In this document: positions 10,576-21,511 of the stretch, one piece after another
How positions within the stretch are numbered: position 1 is the stretch's first letter
Layout: every line of letters starts with the position of its first letter
NCBI GenBank assembly: GCA_039105265.1
Contig: JAPFFF010000014.1
Span: 744,001 to 808,000 of the forward strand
Origin: Tritrichomonas musculus
Taxonomy: Eukaryota; Parabasalia; Tritrichomonadida; Tritrichomonadidae
DNA length: 64,000 nt
Reading direction: 5' to 3'
Translations under genes and position numbers: made by a program
Notes under the pieces: model-generated
Seen by the model: only the letters and a program-made list of their open reading frames with translations
The model's database searches: none
Told to the model about the DNA's origin: nothing

Positions 10576-11532
10576 ATGACCGAGGAAGAAGAACAAAAGA
10601 TTGAAGAACAACCAGTTGAAGAGCAAATCGAAGAAGCTCCAGCTGATGAAGCTCCAGTTGATGAAGCTCCAGTCGAAGAAGCTCCAGTCGAAGAAGAGCC
10701 AGTCAATACAAATGAGGCTCTTATTGCATCAGTTGATCCAAAACTTTTAGAAGCTGCTGAACATCTTGTTGTTAATGCACCACCTGGTGAATTTGATGAT
10801 TGTATTCACGCTTTAAGTGGATTCGTTTCAGACCCAAAGATCGCTCAAGCCGCAAAAGCCGCTTATCTTGAAAAATGGATGGTTGCAAACTGTCTTCCAG
10901 TACAAGTTGGTGATAAAACAGCAATGCTTTGCGAAGAAGCAAGCCTCGGAAATGGCAAATACATCGAACCGAACTCAATGAAAACTTTCAGATATAATTT
11001 TGAAGATCGTAAAGCCGTTGAATTAAATGATGACCCTATTCAATCTACATCTCTCCGTGAAGTAATTCAGTCTACAATTCAAAAATTCTCTTCTACAACC
11101 CTACGTAATGGATGTTGCGGTGTATATGATTCAAGTGAAGGTGTCTCTATCATAATGAGTGGCTCATCAATCTCAAAAGAAAACTTCAGAACTGGAAGCC
11201 TTTTAATGAGGTTTACATATCATGAGGGACATTTGAAAGGATCAATTTCACTTCACGCTCACTTTTACGAAAACGGAAATGCAATGGGCTCGCAAACTTC
11301 TGAATATGATGAACAAGTTTCAGGCGCAGATGAAGGTCAAATCGCTTCAAATATCTTAAAGAAGATATCAACAATGTACAACGATTGGACTACAAAGATG
11401 GCAAATGGTTTCGAACTTCTTAAGAGCGAAGGTCTTAATATCCTTCGCCGTCGTCTTCCAAAAACACAAACTAAAGTTAATTGGCGCCAAGAAATTATTG
11501 GCGCTGCAGCTATGCCAACCGGAAAGCGTTAA
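10576..11532 (+). CDS. F-actin-capping protein subunit alpha
   Basis: The alpha subunit of the CapZ heterodimer, which caps actin filament barbed ends. I set the start at ATG 10576 (318 residues), because the longer open frame begins only with a TTG and would include the initiator TCACTTC at 10564. Family landmarks: APPGEFDDCI near the N-terminus, LGNGKYIEPN, the LLMRFTYHEGHLKGSI and HFYENGNAMG strands, and the C-terminal LNILRRRLPKTQTKVNW, which matches the conserved RRQLPVTRTKIDW block. The odd feature is an acidic N-terminal tail with degenerate EAPV/DEAP repeats (about residues 8-44) that typical CapZ-alpha lacks. It shares a promoter region with cofilin and ends in TAAA. The beta subunit is not in this window. 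Confidence 0.93.
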   Translation: MTEEEEQKIEEQPVEEQIEEAPADEAPVDEAPVEEAPVEEEPVNTNEALIASVDPKLLEAAEHLVVNAPPGEFDDCIHALSGFVSDPKIAQAAKAAYLEKWMVANCLPVQVGDKTAMLCEEASLGNGKYIEPNSMKTFRYNFEDRKAVELNDDPIQSTSLREVIQSTIQKFSSTTLRNGCCGVYDSSEGVSIIMSGSSISKENFRTGSLLMRFTYHEGHLKGSISLHAHFYENGNAMGSQTSEYDEQVSGADEGQIASNILKKISTMYNDWTTKMANGFELLKSEGLNILRRRLPKTQTKVNWRQEIIGAAAMPTGKR

Positions 11533-12546
11533 ATTACTAAAATTAATGATTAATATTGGTTTTTAAATTCCTCATCTTTTTTATTTATTTTTTTTTAAAC
11601 AATATTTTTCTTATCTTCATTTATCTTATATTCAAAGTTTTCAATGCTTTATTTTTTTTGAAAATTTTTAAAAATTTTGAGATAATTAATTATCTCAATA
11701 GGCCTTATTAAGGTATTCATTCAATTTTGTAGTATTCAAAAAGTGACAACGAAAATACATATTTTGCGAAATATATCATTATAAATTTTAATTTTTTTTA
11801 TTAAATATTCATAAAATTAATAATATCATTATATAATATATTTAAATTATTGTATATCTTGCTAAAAGTAGAGATAATTTCATAAATAATCACTCAGCTA
11901 ATCTTTTCAACCTGAGTTAAAATTTGAAAAATTGGCCATATTTTTTGATTTTAAAAAGATTTATTTTAAAAAATCAAAAATTCCGACGCTGGGGACTTTA
12001 TTTTGGATAGATTTTTTCTTTGAATACTTTACATATTTTTACTTTTCAGAAATCTTTATTTTCTCACAATTTTACAATTGTTTATATCTTACAATCTCAC
12101 AATTATTTCTTAAAAAAATGCTCAATATTCTGAAGCATATAATAATTTCATAGAATTGATCTCAATTTTCTGATGATTCAAATATTTCATAAAAAATAAA
12201 TTCAATTTAATAAATTAACTAAAAAATATATCTTATATTTTAAATTGGATTTTCCTCATATTTGCTATAATATTTATACAAAACATCATTTTTTTTCTAA
12301 ACTTATCAAATTGTAAAATTTTCATTCAAAAAGAAAAATTAGTTTATTTTTATATCATACGTCAATTTTACCATTATATTTAGTAAATAAATTTTTTATC
12401 ATCATATATTTTATTATATTATAATATGATAAAATATACTGCTTTTGTTCAACCTTAATATGGTCTATCTCAATATTAAAAATAACTTTTTCTTTTTCAA
12501 ACCAAAAATAATAAAATTTTGAGATAATTAATAGGCATTATTTAAT
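11533..12546. other. Intergenic between convergent genes
   Basis: No gene is seen. Notable are the perfect 18-bp palindrome GAGATAATTAATTATCTC (about 11679) and a direct repeat of AATTTTGAGATAATTAAT at about 11675 and 12518, followed in both cases by TAGGC-containing sequence. These could be remnants of element ends or shared 3'-flank signals. Confidence 0.5.
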
Positions 12547-14337
12547 TTAAGCAACGTGAGTCTTTCTGACATCTGCAAGAATTGTTGATGCTTTCTTGAG
12601 AGCATCAATCAATTTCAAGCAGTTCCTTCTCTTTTCAGCAACTGTTGGATCTTCGTTCAATTCTGGGCTCAAAACAAGTTTCTCAACAAGTAGGAATCTA
12701 AGGTTTGAAACGCTATTATGAAGTAAACATTTGAAAATTGCTTTGGGGATAGTATCAATAATTTCTTTTCTAACTATAACATAGTATCTGTGAACTAAGT
12801 CAACGAGGATTGAAACGTTGTTCATTCCTCCACTAAGATCAACTGATTTTTGACCTTGAAAGTCAGGATGATGAACATTAATAAATGACTTTTGAATGTC
12901 AATCAATTGATCTGCATACGCAAGAGCTTCTTTTGAACATTCATTAACAACTTCTTGAGCGACACTAACAATATTCTCTTTCAAAGAAGTGAAACGATTT
13001 AATTCTGGAACTTCTAATGAATTGTGAATGTCAATAAGAATTGATTTTGATTTCTCAATGCATTCCTTGACGCAGGGACGAAGTTTCTCAATTTCAAGTT
13101 TAACGAGTGTATGGAAAGTCTGTTCAGGGAAGAACATTGATCCTTTGATACCTGAGTGCATTTCAATCATGTTCTGAACATTTTTAACTGGCATTTCTTT
13201 AACAGATTGGATGGAGAGCATTGCGGATGGAAATTCATCAATAAGAACTGATATTATTGTTGATCCACCATCAAGATTTTTATCTGAAAGATGATTTGAG
13301 CTTCCACTTAATACTGCATTTAGTTCTGTCATATACTTTGAAACAAGTTGGAAAAGAAGAAGTTGTTGTTCTTCAAGTGAGCACCCAAGAGAAGAACCAT
13401 AAGTTTGAAGTTCTTGGTTTTTCTGTAAAAGTAGTTCGTTGACTTGATGATAAAGCTGAGGTAATTTAGATTTAATATGCTTCATAAGAAGCTGATTGAG
13501 AGTTGTTGTTAAATAAGCAGTACCACAATTTTTAGCGATATCGCGATATGCTTCGTTTGTCTCGAAAAATTTTCGTTCAGCCTCTGCAGCTGCAGTAACT
13601 TTTTTGTTTGTTTGAATATCATGTTGAGATCTGTTGACAACGCCAATATATCCAAGTTTAAGTGGGTAAACTTTATTCAGTAAAACATCTCTAGCATTTG
13701 TTCCTTTATCCATGATATCAAGTTTTGTAAGAACGCCAATTGTTCTATTACCTTGAGGATCCACTCTACGAGCAAGGATGAGTGAATCTGAATTGGCAAG
13801 ATCCATATTTGCTGGAGTAACTGCAAGAATAATAGAATTTTCTGGTGTGATATAGTTCAAAACCATTTTTTCGATTTGTTCCGCGATATCGGGAGGTTGA
13901 TCTTCAACGGCAATTTTTGTGAGACCAGGAAGATCGACAAGGGTAAGATTAAGAACATTTGGTGAATAAACTTTGAGATTGATTGGTTGGTCGGTAACGC
14001 CTTTGTTTGTTCCGCAAACACGATCTGTTTCATCTTCGATTTCTTTCATAACAAGATTAAAATCGGTCATTTTTTGGCTAGGTTTGTGGAGAAATTCTGC
14101 CCATTCAGCTGGCTTGCGTCCTGGATCGATATGAATAAGTTGTAAAATGAGTGGACGACGTGTGCAAATACCTGCGCCTCGTGGTAAAAAGTCTTTTTGA
14201 ACGATAGCTTCGAGAACGGATGATTTACCAGCTGATTGGCATCCAACAACAACAATTTGAGGTAAATCTACTGCGTGTGCGCCAACTGTAGCAAAGACAT
14301 CTTGCAATTTATTGAGAACTGGAATAAGACTCTGCAT
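12547..14337 (-). CDS. Dynamin-related GTPase (Drp/Vps1 type)
   Basis: Large GTPase that self-assembles on membranes and drives fission of vesicles or organelles. The 596-residue protein has the full GTPase set: P-loop GCQSAGKS (32-39), switch Thr in GICTRRP (T59), DLPG (135-138) and TKLD (204-207). These are followed by the middle/stalk region and a C-terminal GTPase effector domain. There is no PH domain and no proline-rich tail, so it belongs with the Drp1/Vps1-like group rather than classical endocytic dynamin. In trichomonads such proteins are candidates for hydrogenosome division. That role is inferred from the family. The start is the ATG at 14337 and the gene ends in TAAA. A 41-base A tract lies upstream at about 14443-14483. 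Confidence 0.95.
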   Translation of the reverse strand: MQSLIPVLNKLQDVFATVGAHAVDLPQIVVVGCQSAGKSSVLEAIVQKDFLPRGAGICTRRPLILQLIHIDPGRKPAEWAEFLHKPSQKMTDFNLVMKEIEDETDRVCGTNKGVTDQPINLKVYSPNVLNLTLVDLPGLTKIAVEDQPPDIAEQIEKMVLNYITPENSIILAVTPANMDLANSDSLILARRVDPQGNRTIGVLTKLDIMDKGTNARDVLLNKVYPLKLGYIGVVNRSQHDIQTNKKVTAAAEAERKFFETNEAYRDIAKNCGTAYLTTTLNQLLMKHIKSKLPQLYHQVNELLLQKNQELQTYGSSLGCSLEEQQLLLFQLVSKYMTELNAVLSGSSNHLSDKNLDGGSTIISVLIDEFPSAMLSIQSVKEMPVKNVQNMIEMHSGIKGSMFFPEQTFHTLVKLEIEKLRPCVKECIEKSKSILIDIHNSLEVPELNRFTSLKENIVSVAQEVVNECSKEALAYADQLIDIQKSFINVHHPDFQGQKSVDLSGGMNNVSILVDLVHRYYVIVRKEIIDTIPKAIFKCLLHNSVSNLRFLLVEKLVLSPELNEDPTVAEKRRNCLKLIDALKKASTILADVRKTHVA

Positions 14338-14442
14338 CTAATAATTATTTTGGTTCGGTGTCACTTTTATGTGTTTGTCACTTTTTCAAGTATTGTTTAT
14401 GTTGAGAATCTCAACTTGAGATTTAACAAGAAATTTAAAAAT

Positions 14443-14484
<42 letters not shown>

Positions 14485-14879
14485 AAATTTAATATAGTAA
14501 TTTAATTTTAAATACGAAAATAATATAATAATATCCTAAATATTAAAAAATCTGAAAACGTTTTATTTTAAACGAAAGGTCACTTTTTGAGTGCAAAGCA
14601 TGAAAAAGTTTTCACCAAATCTAAAAGATGAACTATATAGAGAGATGTTTGAAAAAAAAACGGCCCTGTTTTTTCTTATAATCTTCAGATATTATATAGA
14701 TATATATTCGAACAATATACTGCTTAATTTTCAAGCTGTTTGGACTGGCCAATTTTGAAAAAATGATGGTTCAAATATGACAAATTATTTGCATTTTTTT
14801 ATCATATCTTATTATAACTAAAATAATAATTATTAATATCACATGTGTATTAGAAAAGTTTAAATTAAAAAGTTGAATA
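14338..14879. other. Intergenic, poly-A tract
   Basis: Contains the 41-base A run at about 14443-14483 and a GTCACTTTTTGAGTGC motif near 14579. No gene is seen. Confidence 0.5.
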
Positions 14880-15864
14880 ATGATATTCAGGGATGCATTA
14901 CGAGCACGAGCCGAGCGGTTTGCCCAAAATGATTTTTGGGCAAGAGCATTGCCCGAGCAAAAAGTTCTTGCTCGAGCATGCTCGAGAAATATCAAATTTT
15001 CCACTTTTATTACCATACGTGCTTATTATTAGAACTCTTTCGAGCATTGCTCGAGCAATGCCCAAAAATTAAAAAAGCTAAGGTTCGAAATTTTCATATT
15101 CCTTTTTTTTTTTTTTTAAAGGTGAGAAAAAGTTTATGAATACTCATTTTTTGATATAAAATATTATCTTTATAAAAAAAATTAAGGAGTATTCATGAAT
15201 AAATCATCGTAGTATTTGTTCCATTCGTATTTTTAAAAATTTGATGAATTTTTAGAGAATTTAAAGAGAAAAAAAGGCTTAAATCTATTTGGTAGAAGAA
15301 ATCGCCCTAAAATTCATTTTATATCATGAGACTAATTGTATTGTTTGGTTTTTAATACAAAATATTAAAATTAATAAAATCGATATCATCATATTATTCT
15401 TAAGAGAATATTGAAAATCATTTCCACAAATTTAAGTTTGGAAAATATTGATCTTTAAAATATTTAAGGATCAATTAAAACCTCATTTATTGATATATAT
15501 ATGATAATAATTATTATTATTTAAATTTTTGGAAATAAATGAATTATTTATAAAAAATGATAAAAAATCTCTTTCTATTTTACAAAATTTCAAATAAATT
15601 TATTATATTCATATATGAATCATATGATACTAAATTTTATTTTTAGAAAAAAAAAAAAAAAAAGAATATGAAATTTCGAACCAGAGCTTTTTATTTTTTA
15701 GAGCCCTCGAAACACTGCTCGAAAATAGAATTTTTATCATTAAAAATCAGTTCATTACGAGCAAACTCGAGCAATGTCAAATGCTTGAAAACCATTTTAA
15801 TGAGCAAGAATCTGACATTGCTCGAGCACGCTCGAGCCGCTCTTGGTGCATCCCTGATGATATT
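14880..15864. mobile_element. hAT-type MITE with perfect 8-bp target-site duplication
   Basis: The element spans 14888-15856. The left end reads CAGGGATGCATTACGAGC and the right end, reverse-complemented, reads CAGGGATGCACCAAGAGC. It is bounded by identical 8-bp duplications ATGATATT (14880-14887 and 15857-15864). CAGGG-type termini with 8-bp duplications are diagnostic of hAT elements. Both subterminal zones are crowded with GAGC and GCTCGAGC units (14900-14990, 15035-15062, 15770-15840), as expected for transposase-binding repeats. The interior is AT-rich and has no transposase, so the element is non-autonomous. The intact hAT transposase at 2462-4168 is a possible source in trans. Confidence 0.9.
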
Positions 15865-17039
15865 TTTTGAGATATTTTAGTTTTTAGTAAAAAAACAGAA
15901 AGATGTACATTTTTAACGTTGATGCAGATTGCCCCTATCTTTAATTTTTTTTAATCTCATTTATAATTGTGTAAGGTATCTTGCTTATTTATTATAATTT
16001 AAAAATTCTTAAGATAAAAAATTAAAAGCATTTTGAGTTAAAAAGCATCAATGAGATTAACGTCTTTGTTTTAATTTTTCAATGGTATTTTCAATTTTTT
16101 TTCAGAAAACACATACAATAATTTTTAATTCTGAATGTTTTTTTAAAAAATTGAAAATTTAATTCAGAATGTTTTTTTTAAATGAAAACCAGTAGAAATG
16201 AGAGCTTTCTATTTTAGAATAGGTTTATTTCAAAACAAATCGATTATTTCATTTAAAACAGAGAGTTTTAAAAGAATAAATCTTTTTACATTTATTTTAC
16301 AAACAATTGATGATCAGATCTAAAAAAGATCACACTATATTAAAATGAATTCAAGAAAAAATCAATTATTGATTAAGCAATAATCACAAATATGAAATAT
16401 AAATCACTGATTATAATTCTATTTCAATCAAATTGATGTAGATTTTAAATTTTAAATTTTAATTTTCAGGTTAAGAAAACTGGTACCTTCAAAACTTGCC
16501 TTTTAATTATAATTAATTGATTCAATAATACAGAGTATTTAAATAATTAAGCCAGTTCAACTAATTAATATTTCATATTTAATATTTGATGAACTCCATT
16601 CATTAATTAACAAAAATTATAATATTTCAAGATAAAATGGGACAATAGTTAATAATAAATCTTGTTCTCGTTGTTTAGGAATTTAAAGAAAATACATATC
16701 ATCAAAAACGATCATTTATCATTCAATTTTATTTTACTTTAAAAAATCCACAAAGAAGGAATAATCCTCCAAAAGTTAAAAAATAATCCCCATTGACATC
16801 CTTAAATTCAACTATTGCAGTATTATCAAACTGAAAATATTGTGATGAACCGGATTCAATGATATCTCTTTGTATCAGTATTAATTGGATTAAGTTAACT
16901 TATGAATACATTTAAAAAATAAAACTCTAGTTTGATTTTATCTATTTATTTACCATTTTATGATTAGGAAATAAAAGACAAGAAATTAGACGATTTGACA
17001 TCACATGGCATAAAAAGAAAGAATAATATAATATATATA
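15865..17039. other. Intergenic, AT-rich
   Basis: No gene was recognised. AATTC(T/A)GAATGTTTTTT is repeated with a 31-bp offset (about 16129 and 16160). The last 200 bp are the 3' flank of the DEAD-box gene. Confidence 0.5.
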
Positions 17040-18608
17040 TCAATAATATCTATAAGAAACATTATTAAAAGAGTGGTCTCGAGGGAAATTTCCTCTACCT
17101 CTATTTCCGCGGCCTCCATGGCCGCGGGGTCCACCACCACTATTTTTCCTATTTTCTCTATCGAAATCTTCAAGGCCTGGGGGAATCGGTTGTCTGTTCT
17201 GTCTAAAATGTGAAATTAAAGTGATTAAAAATGAAGAATTAGTCTCGTTCCAAAAAGAAGTTGCGATACCTCGTTTGCCCGCACGTCCAGTTCTCCCAAT
17301 TCTGTGAATATAACTATCAACGTCAGTAGGTAGATCAAGATTAATAACATGAGCAACATCAGGTATATCAATTCCTCGCGCTGCAACATCAGTAGCAATC
17401 ATAATTTTGGCTCTTCCGTTTATAAAACCTCTAAGAGCCGCTCTTCTGTCGTTCATGTCACGGTCACCATGAATCGCAACAACATGGCAACCTTCGTCAT
17501 ATAAATATTCTTCTATATGATCAACTTTTACTTTTCGTTCAGCAAAAACAAGTGTTTGTCCATCAACTTCGCCAATTGTATCAAGGAGTGCTGATAACTT
17601 CGAAGTCTCTGGAACATAAATAAACCTCTGTTCAATTAGAGAAGGCGCATCTTGCATGCCAACTTCTATCCGGGTAACATCAGGTCGCATAAATTTGCGA
17701 GCAAGGTTCTGTACCTCTGTTGGAAATGTAGCAGAAAACAAAAGAGTCTGTCTTTGATCTGGGGTAGGCATGTCGAACCCATTAATAACCTTGTCGATTT
17801 GTGGTTCAAAACCCATATCAAGCATCCTATCTGCCTCATCCAGGATAAGATGTTGAACTGAGCAAAGACGAAGCTGGCCACGCTGCATAATATCAATTAA
17901 ACGGCCTGGAGTTGCGATTAGGATGTCGCAAGAAAATCTTAGTAATCTAAGTTGATCATTAATCGAAGCACCTCCAAAAACGCAAACTGTTTTTAAGCCA
18001 GCTCCACTCGTGAACTTATTAGTTTCTGTTTGAATTTGAAGAGCAAGCTCACGAGTAGGAACAAGAACTACCACGGATGGATCACGATATCTTTGAAATG
18101 AAAGAACCTGGCTAATAACAGGTAACATATAAGCAGCAGTTTTGCCACTCCCTGTTTGCGATGTAACAATTACGTCATGATGAGAAAGAATATACGGAAT
18201 TGCATATTTTTGAACTGATGTTGGTAATTTAAAACCAATCTCTGCAACTGAAAGTAAAATTTCATTTCGAATTCCACATCCAGGAAATTGCTGGATTGGT
18301 TCGAGTTCGGCACCATTTGTATGAACAGTAACTTCAGCTCCATCATATACAGACATATCAGTTGTTTCTTCATTTTGTGCGAATCGTTCTTCAATAACAG
18401 AGTCAGCCACTGTGTTCAATTGTACTGGAAGAGATCGCGATCTGCTGATATTGGCGTTATTTCGATTTCTTTGATAATTTGGAGCTTGATTTGCTGAGTT
18501 TGGTACGAAATGAGTTTGGCGATCTTGCTGTTGAAGATTCTGAATTGTATTCGGTTGCGAAGCTTGAGCGCGGAGATGTGGTGGAATATATGCGGATGAA
18601 CCAGACAT
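17040..18608 (-). CDS. DEAD-box RNA helicase, Ded1/DDX3 type
   Basis: ATP-dependent RNA helicase of the translation-initiation Ded1/DDX3 group. It has 522 residues. The N-terminal AYIPPHLR matches the eIF4E-binding start of Ded1/DDX3. Helicase motifs are complete: Q-motif Gln in PTSVQKYAIP, motif I TSQTGSGKTA (149-158), Ia PTRELALQ, Ib TPGRLID, II DEAD (257-260), III SAT (292-294), V ATDVAARGIDIP and VI HRIGRTGRAGK. The C-terminal tail is Gly/Arg-rich (GGRGNRGRGN) and ends in an aromatic YRYY. It is somewhat shorter than animal DDX3 because the N-terminal and C-terminal tails are reduced. An eIF4E-like protein is encoded at 51947-52540. Confidence 0.95.
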   Translation of the reverse strand: MSGSSAYIPPHLRAQASQPNTIQNLQQQDRQTHFVPNSANQAPNYQRNRNNANISRSRSLPVQLNTVADSVIEERFAQNEETTDMSVYDGAEVTVHTNGAELEPIQQFPGCGIRNEILLSVAEIGFKLPTSVQKYAIPYILSHHDVIVTSQTGSGKTAAYMLPVISQVLSFQRYRDPSVVVLVPTRELALQIQTETNKFTSGAGLKTVCVFGGASINDQLRLLRFSCDILIATPGRLIDIMQRGQLRLCSVQHLILDEADRMLDMGFEPQIDKVINGFDMPTPDQRQTLLFSATFPTEVQNLARKFMRPDVTRIEVGMQDAPSLIEQRFIYVPETSKLSALLDTIGEVDGQTLVFAERKVKVDHIEEYLYDEGCHVVAIHGDRDMNDRRAALRGFINGRAKIMIATDVAARGIDIPDVAHVINLDLPTDVDSYIHRIGRTGRAGKRGIATSFWNETNSSFLITLISHFRQNRQPIPPGLEDFDRENRKNSGGGPRGHGGRGNRGRGNFPRDHSFNNVSYRYY

Positions 18609-19166
18609 AAAAAAATAAAACCAAACCTTGACCTTGTTAAAATTTTAGATAATTCAAAAACTAGGTTAGTTCATTCAAATTTTATTAGTTTATTTCAATC
18701 TTGTTATTCAAATTTTGAATTATGAAAATTCTCTCATTATTGAAATACTTCTATCATTTATATTCATTTTCATCCAAAAAAAATATGAGAATATCATTGC
18801 TCCAAATATTGCAAACAATATCTGTTGGTTTGCGCGCCCAGCGATATCCAATTATTTGAAATAGTATATAAATGAACAATAAATATTTATACATTTACCT
18901 ATAATTGAAAACATAATTTCCGTTACATCAATCATACTGCAATCATTAATTAAGAGGAAATATTTACTATTTGTCACAAAAAAAACTTTTCTTTATTAAT
19001 TTTTTAACAATTCATCATTAACTTTAATTTTGAATCTATGGATACTAAATAATTTTTAAAATTTAAAGTTATGTATTAACAAGTTAAGTGAAAATGGAGA
19101 AAAGAGGAAAAATAATTTTCAAAAAAGATTCCAATATTCTATTTTACAATAATAAATAAATAAAAC
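18609..19166. other. Intergenic between two minus-strand genes
   Basis: 558 bp holding the promoter of the helicase and the 3' flank of the cullin. No gene or repeat was recognised. Confidence 0.5.
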
Positions 19167-21320
19167 TTATGATATATATGCAAGCCTTCCGTGCCCCATT
19201 TCTTCAAGGTATCCTGTTTCAATTAGCAAATCAATATATTTTTTAACATCATCAGTACTAACTGGCACCTTTGAAGCAAGCTCATTTTTAATATATTCAT
19301 CAAGTTCGCTAAACTTAAGAATTTTAGCTGTTTTCATTTTTTGCACAGCGCAAGCCTTGATCATATCACCTTTTGATTTATCCGCATTTTTTGGTGTTTG
19401 AATCTCATCTTTATAATCTGGAGGCCTTAGTTTAACGATATTATCATGCTTCCAATTTTCATTGAGTGAGTATGCGTTATTATTTACGATCAATGCAGGT
19501 ATTGATTTATTTGACATAGCCTTCAAAGCAGCACTAAGGAATGGTTGGCTGATTCTTGGCTCTAACGCTGTATCAGTAATGACTTTATGATTATTAAAAT
19601 ATAATAAAATTTCAGCTTGGACCCCAGTGCCATTATAAATTGTTCCTGTTAAAGTATCTTTAACGTTCACCATCCAATGATTTATTGGAAAATGAAGTTC
19701 ACGGTTTGGATTGTTTTCTGCATATTTTTGGCTGATTTTGGTTGAAATTGAACTAAGTGCTACTGGGGATGGATAAGGAGGTTTGTAAGGCCATGACGTA
19801 GCGTTAACGAGAAGGACTGGGCCGTATCGGCCATCTTGTAATGATTTAGCAGCATCGTTAATAAGTACTCTAAGCGATTCAAGCTGTAGCTGTGGCTTAA
19901 CGTCCTCTAATTGATTTAAAATTTCAACTTCGTTGTCGATTTGATTGATCCCATTTTGAGTCAATCTTCGTGCAACATGACGTAGATGCATAAGTTCAAA
20001 TTCAGTTTTTTTATCAAAAAACGAAATAACTGGTAAAATTGATTGAATATCTGAATCTGTCGAAGCAGCCATATTTATCGTTTTGAGAAGTCCTTTCATT
20101 ATTCCTTTTTGATCTGAATTTACAAGTTTTGATAACGATTTATTTATACTATTGGATAATTTTGAAAATTCTTTTCTTTTAGAGAAGAAATTGTCAATTT
20201 TGTTATAATATTTAATTATTTCTGGAAGTTTGTCAATCGAATTTGGTTCTTTTAATATTTGATCACATATTTTTTGTGATAATATTTCGGTGCAATTTAC
20301 ATTATACTTAACTATATTGAATAATTTTTCAAAATTTTCGATTTGGTGGTCTTTTAAAAAAAGGTGTGTCTGTGAAAGGCAAAACTTCATTGTATCGGTA
20401 TCTGGATCGCTGATTCTGTAAAGTGCTTCATTTTTAACATCATTTGCTAGATATCTATCAAATAATTTTTCTGTCATTTGATATTCCAATTCAGCAAGTC
20501 TATGGCACTCATCGCAATATCCTATAATATGTTGAAGTGGATCAAATATTTCCTTGCTATCAGCGATTTTGTGAGATGTTCCTGTAAAAATACTGTTATA
20601 ATTAATTTCATTTTCTTCGTCTGAATTTTCGTTCAATGATGGAGGAGGTATCAGCTGTTGATAAGAATTGTAAACAAAACTCGAAAAATAAACTTCCGAT
20701 TGTTGAATAAGCAAATCCTTTATAACTCTAAGTTTTTCTGGAGAAGCGCATAAAATTAAATTTTTTGTTGAATAAACACTTTTAAAAAGTGATTCTTGAA
20801 AAAAATCGTCAATTTGATATTGATTAAGAAATTCATCAAATAACTTGCTGATTGAAAAAAAAATGTAATCATAACAATTGCAGTCATCTAGCATTTTAAT
20901 AAATTTTGACTTAAACAATTCGTGAAAATCGTAATTTCCTCTTATATGCTGAATATAGCAAATTATGGACGAAATGGCTTCCATAACTTCTTCAAAGCGC
21001 GGCATTATAACGCCTGTTTTCGATATATATTCTTTTGCTAGTTCATCAACGTAAGGACTTTCTTTGTCGTAGACTGCTAATTTCGAAGTGAGGTATTCTT
21101 TAAAATAATTATCAAATTTATCTTGAATTTTTGTTATAATATCATTTGAATTTTTAGAATTGCATTGGCGATAAACAATTGATGTTAGTTTTTCCAGAGA
21201 TTCTTGATCACATCGACCTTCAAATATCAAATCAAGACCTTTCGATAAAATTTTCCAATCATCTTTGAATGATGTCTTTTGATATGGATGAAGATGGGAT
21301 TTTAAAACATTTTTCTTCAT
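19167..21320 (-). CDS. Divergent cullin (ubiquitin ligase scaffold)
   Basis: Scaffold that would hold an adaptor/substrate at its N-terminal helical repeats and a RING protein at its C-terminal half. The 717-residue protein has a long helical N-terminal region. A segment LRHVARRLT corresponds to the cullin HLARRLL box. The WPYKPPYPSP...HFPINHWMV region and the beta-strand AEILLYFNN form the cullin homology core. At the C-terminus, ACAVQKMKTAKIL corresponds to the neddylation site region (Lys663 is the candidate acceptor), and the winged helix ends VKKYIDLLIETGYLE...RLAYIS. Similarity is weak across the N-terminal half, so the subtype (Cul1/3/4) cannot be told. It is divergent from the BAR-like/SH3 gene with a 191-bp spacer. 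Confidence 0.82.
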   Translation of the reverse strand: MKKNVLKSHLHPYQKTSFKDDWKILSKGLDLIFEGRCDQESLEKLTSIVYRQCNSKNSNDIITKIQDKFDNYFKEYLTSKLAVYDKESPYVDELAKEYISKTGVIMPRFEEVMEAISSIICYIQHIRGNYDFHELFKSKFIKMLDDCNCYDYIFFSISKLFDEFLNQYQIDDFFQESLFKSVYSTKNLILCASPEKLRVIKDLLIQQSEVYFSSFVYNSYQQLIPPPSLNENSDEENEINYNSIFTGTSHKIADSKEIFDPLQHIIGYCDECHRLAELEYQMTEKLFDRYLANDVKNEALYRISDPDTDTMKFCLSQTHLFLKDHQIENFEKLFNIVKYNVNCTEILSQKICDQILKEPNSIDKLPEIIKYYNKIDNFFSKRKEFSKLSNSINKSLSKLVNSDQKGIMKGLLKTINMAASTDSDIQSILPVISFFDKKTEFELMHLRHVARRLTQNGINQIDNEVEILNQLEDVKPQLQLESLRVLINDAAKSLQDGRYGPVLLVNATSWPYKPPYPSPVALSSISTKISQKYAENNPNRELHFPINHWMVNVKDTLTGTIYNGTGVQAEILLYFNNHKVITDTALEPRISQPFLSAALKAMSNKSIPALIVNNNAYSLNENWKHDNIVKLRPPDYKDEIQTPKNADKSKGDMIKACAVQKMKTAKILKFSELDEYIKNELASKVPVSTDDVKKYIDLLIETGYLEEMGHGRLAYIS

Positions 21321-21511
21321 TTATTAAAATTTGGAAGAAAAAAAAATTTACCATTATTTTGACTAAAAGTTATCGTTTTTTCGGTATTTATTGAAAGGTT
21401 AAATAAATCAATCCGAGTCAAATTTTTTGACCTTTTTCATCTTCATATCAAAATACTTAACTTTTTAAATAAGTACAGATTTATCATATCATTCACAAAT
21501 TTGCACTTGTT
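21321..21511. promoter_or_regulatory. Bidirectional spacer between cullin and BAR-like/SH3 genes
   Basis: 191 bp between two divergent ATGs. TCATATCATTCACAAATTTG lies at about 21484-21503, just upstream of the plus-strand ATG, and contains TCA-type initiator candidates. AACTTTTTAAATAAG lies further up. Confidence 0.45.

Noticed and set aside
14771-15880. Three 60-80-codon frames in the hAT MITE
   Set aside because: They are made by the GAGC/CTCGAG subterminal repeats and cross the element boundary.
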